A stretch of 64,000 nt of DNA from assembly GCF_964340395.1 (NCBI RefSeq), contig NW_027554295.1:62001-126000 (forward strand), given 5' to 3'. A program made the translations under genes and the position numbers. Positions within the stretch are counted from its first letter, which is position 1. Each line of letters opens with the position of its first letter. Origin of the DNA: Glandiceps talaboti. Its lineage: Eukaryota > Hemichordata > Enteropneusta > Spengelidae. Shown in pieces: positions 28,578 to 37,200 of this stretch. The notes below the pieces were generated by a model that worked only from the letters and a program-made list of their open reading frames with translations, did no database searches and was not told where the DNA came from.

Positions 28578-29373
28578 CTTTGGTGGTATGTGTAGGAAGC
28601 GGAACGGTTGGAAACAGTTGAAGCGAGACAATAATCTCTTCAGTATATACGACGACGATGATGATGACAATGGCGACAACAGTTTAGGTGTAGAGGAGGA
28701 CCAAGTAGGATGCGAAGGTCTCAGTCAGCAAAAAAAACGACTCGAAGGGATGTTGAACTTGATAAGAGACAGACAGAGGCTCGTCACTGATGAGATAAAA
28801 GAGTACTCCACTCAGAGACGTGAAATCCTTCAAACAATTGTTGATAACTATTATATAATAGATACGCCACAAGGAATAGTGTACAAAGCTAGGAAAAACA
28901 CGACAATTGATCTGGAGGTAGTCAAGAACGACTTATTCACATTAATAAACAAGATCAAGTCATTGCGCAAATACCACAAGCTCTTGTGCAATATGGAAAT
29001 CAATATGTTCAATGTCACAGTGAGTACGGAGAAACATGCAATGTTTCACAGCAGCAAGAGTTCATTGAGTGTGATGCCTGGGAATGTCAGAAAGAAGAAG
29101 ATGGAGGACACATTAACATTGGCCACAAGGTATCAGGACTTGATCACAGACGTGTCAGAGAGGCTAGAACTACCACTGGACAGCAGGACATTGAACGACT
29201 ACACCCAGGATGACAAAATGGAATTAGAAGACGAGTTGAAAGAGTTACTGTCTTCAGAGACTGTTGAGGTCGACCTTGGTGACCCATCGTCATCTCAACC
29301 CATTGATAACGAATCGGACATTTTATTCGATAAGACTGAAGACGATGAACATATTAATTTAATACAAGAGTGA
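28570..29373 (+). CDS. ESCRT-III (CHMP4/Snf7)-like protein
   Basis: A 267-residue protein from the ATG at 28,570; the frame is open to an ATG at 28,507 but that overlaps the divergent gene. The start MAIFGGMCRKRNGW fits the M-x-x-F-G membrane-inserting helix of CHMP4. A poly-Asp insert follows, then long helices that match the Snf7 plan: a LSQQKKRLEGML helix, a basic LINKIKSLRKYHKLLCNME hairpin, a DTLTLATRYQDLITDVSERL helix and an acidic DKMELEDELKELL helix like the LMAELEELE part of CHMP4. Host Snf7 polymers pinch off membrane necks. Similarity is by eye; the Asp run and the extra length are unlike host proteins. Confidence 0.5.
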   Translation: MAIFGGMCRKRNGWKQLKRDNNLFSIYDDDDDDNGDNSLGVEEDQVGCEGLSQQKKRLEGMLNLIRDRQRLVTDEIKEYSTQRREILQTIVDNYYIIDTPQGIVYKARKNTTIDLEVVKNDLFTLINKIKSLRKYHKLLCNMEINMFNVTVSTEKHAMFHSSKSSLSVMPGNVRKKKMEDTLTLATRYQDLITDVSERLELPLDSRTLNDYTQDDKMELEDELKELLSSETVEVDLGDPSSSQPIDNESDILFDKTEDDEHINLIQE

Positions 29374-29472
29374 CACTCTTTTACCCATTCATTCCAATAA
29401 AAACAACAACTAAAACATATACACAAGATGTTGTTTAGACATGGTTTTTATTAACAAACATGAAACTGTTAT

Positions 29473-30402
29473 TTAAACATACAATTTTTTTGGAAAATAA
29501 GGCAACCTGCAATTTGGACAAGTTGCAAAATCATCACTTGCATTTTGTAACAGTCCAGAGTAACATTCTTCGCAAATAACGTGTCCACAGTCACCGTAAA
29601 GTGCAATGACGTTTTCCAAACACACTTTGCAAGTGAAGTTTTCTACTACCTCCTCCATTTCAGCTAATCTTTTCTCCTGGCGTGTACATGAATGACATAC
29701 TTCTTCTTCTTCTTCTTCTTCTCCTTCTCCATCTCCTTCTCCTTCTCCTTCTTCTTCTTCTTCTCGTCCTCCATCTAGCTCGGTGTCTGTCAGCAGATCG
29801 ACATTAGCTATGGTGTTTAGGGAACGAATCTTGAGCAAGCGTCGCATATTTAAGTCTCTGATGATCCATGCAAAGTTCATGCGCAACTTATCTTGGGTTC
29901 TGTTTTTCACCAAGTCATCAACAATCTTAAGGTCATTGCAGATATCAAAAATTTGCATGTTTCTCGATGGTATCATTCCGGGAATAAAAAGTCTCTGACA
30001 AACAATGTACATAGTAAGCATAACTGCTTTCTCTGCTTGGCTTTCAAATGGTGAAAGTGCACCATGTACCACACATGCCCGGTAAACATGTAATAGTGCC
30101 TTCTCGAAAAACGAACACCATTTGTTGCCATTTGTACACACATATCTAACCATCTTCGATAGAAGCGTAGGCATGCGTCTCAATGTATCATTAGAACTCT
30201 CAGAAAAACACAACTGGGATGAATGGCTGTAGAGAAAGTGTATGAATAGAATGAATTGAACTGGACATTTCCTCACTTTGGTGTAAAATCGACACTTCCG
30301 GCAGCGAACCAAGTCCTTCACGTACAAATGGTTGTCAGCAAGGAGGTTGACGTGTGTAGGATTGTTAAGTATGGAACGCAGTGAGTTATTGGTTGATGCC
30401 AT
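29473..30402 (-). CDS. RING-finger protein 1 (E3 ubiquitin ligase-like)
   Basis: A 309-residue protein from ATG 30,402. A C-terminal C3HC4 RING is clear: CKVC, then CGHVICEECY, then CPNC. RING proteins recruit E2 enzymes to ubiquitinate targets. An N-terminal C-x2-C-x17-H-x9-C group (from about residue 33) is shared with the RING protein at 56,973. A Glu-rich low-complexity run at about 208-235 is coded by a GAA/GAG tract. It is divergent from the C2H2 gene across a CRE-rich promoter. Multiple RING genes are known from malacoherpesviruses. Confidence 0.85.
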   Translation of the reverse strand: MASTNNSLRSILNNPTHVNLLADNHLYVKDLVRCRKCRFYTKVRKCPVQFILFIHFLYSHSSQLCFSESSNDTLRRMPTLLSKMVRYVCTNGNKWCSFFEKALLHVYRACVVHGALSPFESQAEKAVMLTMYIVCQRLFIPGMIPSRNMQIFDICNDLKIVDDLVKNRTQDKLRMNFAWIIRDLNMRRLLKIRSLNTIANVDLLTDTELDGGREEEEEGEGEGDGEGEEEEEEEVCHSCTRQEKRLAEMEEVVENFTCKVCLENVIALYGDCGHVICEECYSGLLQNASDDFATCPNCRLPYFPKKLYV

Positions 30403-30696
30403 GTTGCTATGTATGACACAAACTGTGGCCACGTTCCTTTTTATAGTTTGTTTCCTGTGATGTCATAGACCGCTACTAAGAATAAGGTGACGTCATCATT
30501 TTCCATGACATGACGTCACGTCATGTGACGAATCATGACATCATGGTCCACTACTGAGAATAAGGTGACGTCACCCCTTTGTATGTATGTGATACTCGTG
30601 ACGTCATCATTTTCCATGACATGACGTCACAATTCATCACGACGAATTGTATAAAAGGGAAGCTTTCTCTCAAGTCCTCTTCACAAAAGCCCTAAA
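30403..30696. promoter_or_regulatory. Bidirectional promoter with five CRE palindromes
   Basis: This spacer has TATAAAAA on the minus side near 30,443 and TATAAAAGG on the plus side near 30,651. In between are five full TGACGTCA palindromes and further half sites. A module of the form AATAAGGTGACGTCA is present twice and CATGACATGACGTCAC twice, so the promoter itself is internally duplicated. It serves the RING gene and the C2H2 gene. CREB/ATF control is inferred. Confidence 0.8.
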
Positions 30697-31149
30697 ATGG
30701 ATAGTCAGTTCATCTGTGGTGTGTGTCTCGTAGCAGTCAGTGGTGAAGACAACTACAGACAGCATGTTAAAGGCAGGCCACACAAAAAGAAGGAAGACGT
30801 GATGCTACATCCGGAAAAATACCCACTCTTCTGCCACGTGTGTCATGTCCCCTTTTCAAGTGAAGGTAATGCAGCCCAACATTACAAGAGCATAGATCAC
30901 AAGTTGAAAGTCGACCGAATGAAGTGTTTTCTGTGCAAGTCATGCCAGCTGGCTTTCGATACAGAAGATGAGTTTACAACCCACTGTGAGTCACATAGCA
31001 GAAGGACCACCACCTTCGATTGTGTGGAATGCGACAAATCTTTCAATTCGAAGGAAGACTTGCAGACGCACACATGGTCCTTGCAGCATGTGGCAAAAGC
31101 AGTCTCCTTACCCAAACCACCCACGTCTTGCTTTGCATACAAAGCCTGA
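30697..31149 (+). CDS. Four-finger C2H2 protein, JAZ/U1-like
   Basis: A 150-residue protein from ATG 30,697. It is built of four C2H2 fingers with C-x2-C-x12-H-x5-H spacing in three (CGVC, CHVC, CVEC starts) and H-x3-H in one (CKSC). The long H-x5-H spacing and the finger starts are typical of the U1C/JAZ/ZNF346 class, which often binds double-stranded RNA instead of DNA. In a virus this could mask double-stranded RNA from host sensors; that is inference. It shares its promoter with the RING gene. Confidence 0.75.
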   Translation: MDSQFICGVCLVAVSGEDNYRQHVKGRPHKKKEDVMLHPEKYPLFCHVCHVPFSSEGNAAQHYKSIDHKLKVDRMKCFLCKSCQLAFDTEDEFTTHCESHSRRTTTFDCVECDKSFNSKEDLQTHTWSLQHVAKAVSLPKPPTSCFAYKA

Positions 31150-31159
31150 TGGAATATCA

Positions 31160-31699
31160 CTAGACATGTTTAGCTGGAAAGTTTTTCATCATTATCCAAG
31201 CTTTTCTGTGGGATTTGCAGAGATTCAAGATATGCTGTACTTGGAAGTCTGGTGCACACAGCTGTGGCAGATCGAATCGCTGTTTTACCACAAACTTACC
31301 GTCTTTCACTGTTGCATTGGCCTTTTGACCATTTCTTTCTAGGACAGTGGCATTGCCTTCTGTACTTTTTAAGACTTTAGCAAAGCCTATTAGTTTACCT
31401 TTACCATTATAAACTCTGTTCAACCATGTACTTGTTCCCTCGTGTTTTGGTAGATCTGGTAATGGAAATGCATCAGACTCTATGCAATCTATGTGTGCCT
31501 GGTGTACTTTGAAATCGTTTTGAACACGAGCAACATTACGTTTGATAGTTTCGACAACATTGTCGTTGTCTTGACATACTGACTGTGGTGATGTGTCGAG
31601 AACTTCATCGACTGTGATGTGATTGCTAAAATAGTCGGTTATGCCATTTTCACGTATATGTGCAACAAAGTCACTGAAAGAGACATGGTACTCTGACAT
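31160..31699 (-). CDS. Unknown protein
   Basis: A 179-residue protein from ATG 31,699. An acidic N-terminal half is followed by a beta-rich part (GKLIGFAKVLKSTEGNATVLERNG) and a basic C-terminus. No membrane segment or metal-binding cluster is seen. It is convergent with the C2H2 gene, 10 bases apart. I do not recognise it. Confidence 0.5.
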   Translation of the reverse strand: MSEYHVSFSDFVAHIRENGITDYFSNHITVDEVLDTSPQSVCQDNDNVVETIKRNVARVQNDFKVHQAHIDCIESDAFPLPDLPKHEGTSTWLNRVYNGKGKLIGFAKVLKSTEGNATVLERNGQKANATVKDGKFVVKQRFDLPQLCAPDFQVQHILNLCKSHRKAWIMMKNFPAKHV

Positions 31700-31840
31700 T
31701 TTTTATTTTTATTTTTCATTTCATTAATGAATAAAAGATGTTTGAAAACATAAATATAAATGTGTCTATAAGTGAGAAAGTGTGTTTTCGTACATACATA
31801 TATACAAACACATATGTACACAGGGACTGACTGATTCAAT

Positions 31841-32908
31841 ATGTATCGTGCAGTGCCAAAAACTATTTCTGATATTCTGTCAGGAAAGGGAAAGGAAAAG
31901 GAAAAGGGAAAGAGAAAAGGTAAAACCATTGCAGTTCGAAAAGAAGTGAGGGCCAAATTATACAGGAAGAGGCGAAAGACTTCCAAAGAGAAAGAGAAAG
32001 AGGATGACTGGGTGCCGACAAAATTCAAATACAAACTGAAAGAGCGGGAATCATGCCCACCTCTTCTACAAAGGTACAATCAGCTGTACAAAATGTACAT
32101 GGAAGCAGAAGAGAGCATAAAGGGTTTGAAAAGTGAGGAAACCCAGTTGAAGAAAACAATCGAGGCCTTGGAAGCATCAAGAAAGGAAACAGGGAAGATG
32201 ACCAACAATGACAAAGTCAATGACGAGGAACAAAAGAGAGAGAATGCCAACGAGGTGATCGAAGAAGAGAAAAAACATATTGATGATGGGAAACAGATTC
32301 ACCAAACTGAACTGTTGGCTTTGAAAACGCAACTGTTAGAACTGCACGAAGAAAAAAGTCGACAGGAAATGCAAGTGCAGCAACTGTCAGAGAAACTCAA
32401 TGAGTCGAGTTCTCTGATACAAAAGGAAATGCTTGAAAAACAAGAGATTCAAAGCGAACTCGAAAAGATGGGAAAAGAGTCAAACATTGTTAATCAAGAG
32501 ACACACGGTCTTGAAGATTTGGCTCGTCTTTTTGGTAGCTTGTTTAATCTTAGTAATTTTGAAGTGTTGGACAGAGAGGTGGTGAACGGTCGACCCATGA
32601 TAAGAGGTGTTTCGCCTTGGTTTAAGTTCCTTGTCATTGATAATTTTCAGGCCCTTGACACCAAACTGCATGGTGTTTTGGGTCGTGACGAGAAAGCTGT
32701 GCAAGAGTTTCTGTCTTTTGTGTTTAAACACGACATTGCCAGTTCATTTTGCGAATTTCTACGAGACAACCAAAAGTATAAAGAGAGTCGTTTCGAGAAA
32801 ATGACAGGCAAAGACAGACGTTCTATGGAACTACATCATAAGCAAAGTCTCGTCAAGTTTTTGGACAGGTTCGTCAAGTGCTACCACGTCAATTCAGAAA
32901 ACAAATAA
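31841..32908 (+). CDS. Coiled-coil protein with C-terminal globular domain
   Basis: A 355-residue protein from ATG 31,841. The first 50 residues are very basic (Lys/Arg/Gly runs, KGKEKEKGKRKGK), likely nuclear targeting or nucleic-acid binding. Residues about 75-220 are coiled coil with heptads. Residues 225-350 form a compact domain with aromatic positions (SPWFKFLVIDNFQAL, FVFKHDIASSFCEFL). It could be a virion scaffold or tegument-like protein; no family is recognised. The next gene begins 56 bases on. Confidence 0.55.
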   Translation: MYRAVPKTISDILSGKGKEKEKGKRKGKTIAVRKEVRAKLYRKRRKTSKEKEKEDDWVPTKFKYKLKERESCPPLLQRYNQLYKMYMEAEESIKGLKSEETQLKKTIEALEASRKETGKMTNNDKVNDEEQKRENANEVIEEEKKHIDDGKQIHQTELLALKTQLLELHEEKSRQEMQVQQLSEKLNESSSLIQKEMLEKQEIQSELEKMGKESNIVNQETHGLEDLARLFGSLFNLSNFEVLDREVVNGRPMIRGVSPWFKFLVIDNFQALDTKLHGVLGRDEKAVQEFLSFVFKHDIASSFCEFLRDNQKYKESRFEKMTGKDRRSMELHHKQSLVKFLDRFVKCYHVNSENK

Positions 32909-32964
32909 ACTGCCATATTTTGGTACCATTCAAACACTTTTAACTTGGTGTCTGTGGTGATAAC

Positions 32965-33273
32965 ATGACCGCTCCAAATGTATGTGGCTGTTCATTCAAG
33001 GTAGACATGACACTACAGTGTAAAGAGTGTTCAGAGACTGCTCTTTCTCCATGTCGTTGCTTCTGTGATTTCTGTGGCTTTTGCATGTGTCCCATGAAGG
33101 CATCGGGATGGCACAATAGCACTGCTACCGATTTGGAAACATGTAGTTGCTGTGACAGGATACTGCATAACTGGTGTGCGAAATGTTGGCTGCCGATATG
33201 CTACAGACACAGAGAATTCACAGAGAGTGGTGAAAGGTTTTTCTGTACAGACTGCAAAATGAAACAAGAGTGA
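32965..33273 (+). CDS. Small Cys-rich zinc protein
   Basis: A 102-residue protein from ATG 32,965 with 22 or so Cys and His. Pairs include CKEC, CRCFCDFC, CSCCD, CAKC and a last CTDC. The order C-x2-C...C-x2-C...H-x2-C-x2-C...C-x-x-H resembles PHD or B-box-like cross-brace folds but does not fit one exactly. It probably binds two or three zinc ions. Host partners unknown. It has the same orientation as the coiled-coil gene before it. Confidence 0.6.
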   Translation: MTAPNVCGCSFKVDMTLQCKECSETALSPCRCFCDFCGFCMCPMKASGWHNSTATDLETCSCCDRILHNWCAKCWLPICYRHREFTESGERFFCTDCKMKQE

Positions 33274-33376
33274 CTGAACGAAATTGGCTCACCATTTGTT
33301 AAAAAGTATTCACGAGATAAAGAAATAAAAACGAAATAAAAATACCACAAAAGCAAGAATACAACTGTGTAATTAA

Positions 33377-33380
<4 letters not shown>

Positions 33381-33427
<47 letters not shown>
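33381..33427. repeat. TG dinucleotide microsatellite
   Basis: About 23 TG units between the small Cys-rich gene and the 3' end of the gene at 33,540. The spacer (33,274-33,539) otherwise holds AATAAA-type signals for both convergent genes and nothing else I can name. Confidence 0.95.
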
Positions 33428-33428
<1 letters not shown>

Positions 33429-33539
33429 AAATGAAATGATGAAGAAGCATTTATTTCTGTTTACTGAACACAGTGTTTATTAACATTTCAAATAATGTGT
33501 TACATTGGTTTATTAGACCTAGGGAGCTGTCTTCTTCTG

Positions 33540-34220
33540 CTAGGTTAATATTGCCAAAGCAGACGACAAATTTAACTTTATATTTTCTTTCTGTTTGTCT
33601 TTATTATCAAATGAACTGACATTGACAGTGCCACACCATTTGCTTCCTTTAATGTTCTTCTTCACTGTGTAGTCCAAGAACATTTGGAGAATGTTATCGA
33701 AACTGGACTTGTAGAATTTGAATTGGTCTTCTGACATTTGCATTTTGTTTTTGTTAGACCTCTTCTCTATGTCACCTTTGACAACTGATTCTACTTCATT
33801 TATTTTCAAACAATACAAATCTGTCACATTTCTTCTGATGAAGTCATTGTATCTCTCGATCTCTTTGTCGACGTGAGGTTCCATTCTTCCAAAAGCCCAT
33901 TCTTTGTAAACCAAATCACTTGTCACTGGGCACACATTGGTGATCACTGTATCTATGTTGTCTGCCAGAGCTTCTTTGATTTTCTTCAATGCATAATATA
34001 TAACTCCACTCTGTATGACGAGTGTATTTCTGGAAGTGACAATGAGAGACAGGGGGTCTTGTTTGGAAGTCTTCACAACATCTAAGTCTTTGCAGTCTGC
34101 ATAACGTATTTCGTTTGGACGAATATATATAGCACGTGTTCCCACACGTCCCTGAGCACACTCCTCCATTGCATTGGAGGTAACATCAGTCGTGAAACCA
34201 CACACAAAAATAATCTTCAT
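33540..34220 (-). CDS. Unknown protein, alpha/beta fold
   Basis: A 226-residue protein from ATG 34,220. It begins with a Rossmann-like strand (MKIIFVCGFTTDV) and has a second strand plus helix near residue 95 (IDTVITNVCPVTSD) and a YNDFIRRNV stretch. This order recalls SGNH-type hydrolases, but the usual catalytic Asp-x-x-His near the C-terminus is not visible, so I make no call. It lies just upstream of the promoter-poor gap before the helicase gene end, on the same strand. Confidence 0.5.
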   Translation of the reverse strand: MKIIFVCGFTTDVTSNAMEECAQGRVGTRAIYIRPNEIRYADCKDLDVVKTSKQDPLSLIVTSRNTLVIQSGVIYYALKKIKEALADNIDTVITNVCPVTSDLVYKEWAFGRMEPHVDKEIERYNDFIRRNVTDLYCLKINEVESVVKGDIEKRSNKNKMQMSEDQFKFYKSSFDNILQMFLDYTVKKNIKGSKWCGTVNVSSFDNKDKQKENIKLNLSSALAILT

Positions 34221-34274
34221 CTTTTACCAACATAGCATTGAAATGCTTGCCTCGTAAATACTAACGCAATTCAA

Positions 34275-37200
34275 CTAAATTTCTCGTTCTTTATTCTCCA
34301 CACCCGTGGAAAAATCTTTCATGTGTGTGTCGGGTTTGAATGGTCGATACATCCCTTGCCTAGCTTTGACTCTTTGTAACACTCTTTCCCCCAACAGTTG
34401 ACTAAATTCTTCCATGGAACTGAATTCCTTTTCGAGCTTTGCAACAGTGCCATCTGCAAGCAAGCTGATGTAGGCCTTTCGTTTAGAAACGTGTCCTGGT
34501 CGAAGTTTAAGCTGGTCTGGTTCTTCAACTGCCATTTGATTGCCAATAGTGTCGCCAAAAATACTCTTGATTGTTATCGAGTTAACGAAGTCTCTCTTGC
34601 AAGGGTTAGGGCACGAAAATTCGGGCAGTTGGCCACCGTGTCTGTCTGTCAGTGTTTCAATGTCTAAAACTTGAAACATGTAAAACAGGTTCTTGTGTGA
34701 GGGTTTGTGTGACTTGTCCACGTACACAATCGATTTTCTCTCTGTCATGTTTCGAAAGACTGTTTTCTCTACCACTTTTTTAATCATTGACTGCTCAGAA
34801 CTAACAATTCTGTCTTCGACGAGTTGATTGAGACACGTCAAACTGACATATGCTTCACTGTCAATGTTCGTTCCATCAAACCTCAGACATCCACATTCCC
34901 CACTGTCTGTGGGTGGGGTGTACTGTGTGGTTTCCCATTGGGCAGCTGTCAAATGTACATTGACACAGAAATAATCATTTATACACATACCCTCACAGAT
35001 ACATTTCTCCCGGACTACTGTCACCTCTGGTAGATCATCATTGGAGGGTAAAAAGACAGACCAATGTATGGCCAATTGCCCAGACCTGTTGAGTTTCCTT
35101 GTCAAAGGTACTCTGTTCCTGGTTGTGTGTAGATCACGACTCGTCAGGGGTTGCAAACATGTTAAAACGTTCATGTGTTTGAAATCCACAAGGACATATC
35201 CATTGTCAGTTATGATGGGTTTTCTGGCACTTCGCATGGTATCAAGCAAATGTCTTTGAACTAGTTTCAAGCGAGTTTCTTGAATGTCAAAATGTAGAGA
35301 AACTTCGTACACTCTTTCTGTTGGCTGCTCACCTTCTACAGTGAGATAGGGTGGTTCAGAAGCATATCTCGTGTTAAGAGTCCCCATGTGCACTTTGGCG
35401 GTGTTCAAGTGATGAAGAAATGCCACATCTCTTAAGAAAGCATCGTCGATGTATAACATGGTGTAATTCGACACATCTTCTCCATAACACTGGCCCTTTT
35501 CTATTACATCTGTCAGCCTCGTACAGAGTTTGTTGATTTTCGTCTCGTTTTCAGCCACATACACTTCTGCGGCATATGCAGCAAGAAAGAGAAGTTGTTG
35601 TTTCTGGTTGTTTTGTTTCTGGTGGCTTGGCAATGCAATAACTTTGTAAACTGGTTTACCATTAAACCGCATCCCACTCATAGAAAGAAGAGCATCTTTA
35701 CATCGTTTGCTGGTCAAACCCGTAGTCTTCTCGAGTTTGTGCACCAGACTCTCTTCGTTTGCAAACTGAAGAGTGAAGTAGGCTGCACCTTCATCCGTTT
35801 CGGTAGGTTGAAGTGGGTCCAAAGCCTTTGTGTCTGTAACTATGGCCCTGGCTATCTTTCTGTCTTGCTCTATAAACTGATAGTGGATAGAGAATGCAGT
35901 TATGACATCGGCAGGGTCTGGCACTTTTTCGATACACACTTCGTTGTGTAATACATGGTCTGGAGTATTCTGCAAGTATGTGATGTGTTTCTCTGTGATC
36001 TTATTGAAAGCTTCGTGATCGAAAACGTTAGTGTCATTCTGATTAAGGTCATCCTGCTGATCCCATATGTGCTTAGGAGGACATCCGTACACCCTGACAA
36101 CGGCAAACATTTCTGCCAGTAATACTGCCATGTCGAATACACGAGCTCGAGCTCGCATGTTGTATTTCAAACCATACAGTATTCCCATCTCCTCGCACAC
36201 TGTGCCAAGCCTTTCCCACGTAGCGACCATACCCTTGTAGTCTATGGGTTCCTCATTATCATTTCTGTGAGGAAAGAGACCGACTTCTTGAAGACGCGAA
36301 GTTTCCATGATGATGTGCCTTATGGCTCCATACAGTTCGGGTACTTTCAAATCCTGCACTTTGAATTCCAGTGTATCTGCCTCCGAAGGCAAGGTGGTCA
36401 TGTTGCACTGTGCCACTTCAAACGTCACCATTCGACTGTCCAGTGAGGGACAGAGATTCTTTTCATTCATGGCAATAAAAGTAGCATAATCGCAAACGTT
36501 GTCTGTTTCAGTGTTCATGTGCATTGTGTGACCAGTTAGGGGATTGGTTATGGTTTCTACTCGCCTTGACCTTGTGTAACCTGTATCGAGTTCCTCTTTC
36601 ATTGCTGCTGACTCTGCACTTTGTTCTGTGGCCAGTGGGTTACCATTTCCGCTTGCAGACGAACACACAACGAATTCGGGATTAAAGCATATTTTCTTGG
36701 ACACGTCTTCATTGGAGGGCACGAGACTTGACTTTCGAGATTTGTAGTTCAAGACATATGAGTAGTCTTTGCCAACAATGGCCCTGGCCACTGCCATCAG
36801 ACGAGATTTACCTGTACCGGGAGGTCCTAAAAATAGACCATGAAAGGACATTGACTTGTGTGGCTTCAATTGTTTGAAACCCGACAAGAGTATGTATAAC
36901 AGTTCAACCAATGTGTGTTGTGTGCCTGTTGCACACGAAATCATCTGTAAAAGGCTGAATAAGAATTGGTAACCAATGTCGAGATGGCGTATCGTATCAC
37001 ACACCATGGGTATTCTCTGACCTGTGTGAGGTGATCTCATGGCGTTCAGGCATCTGCCAACAAAACCAGTCGTGTTGTTAAACCAAACAACACTGTCTCG
37101 GTACGAGCACTTGATGGCTCCGGCCATCGACAGTCGTTCAGACTCATGTAGTTTTTTATAGAATTGGATGTACTTGGTCGCCTCTTGGGGATATTTGGCA

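Noticed and set aside
33540-34220. SGNH hydrolase
   Set aside because: The first strand and a YND stretch are suggestive, but the catalytic Asp-x-x-His is not visible.
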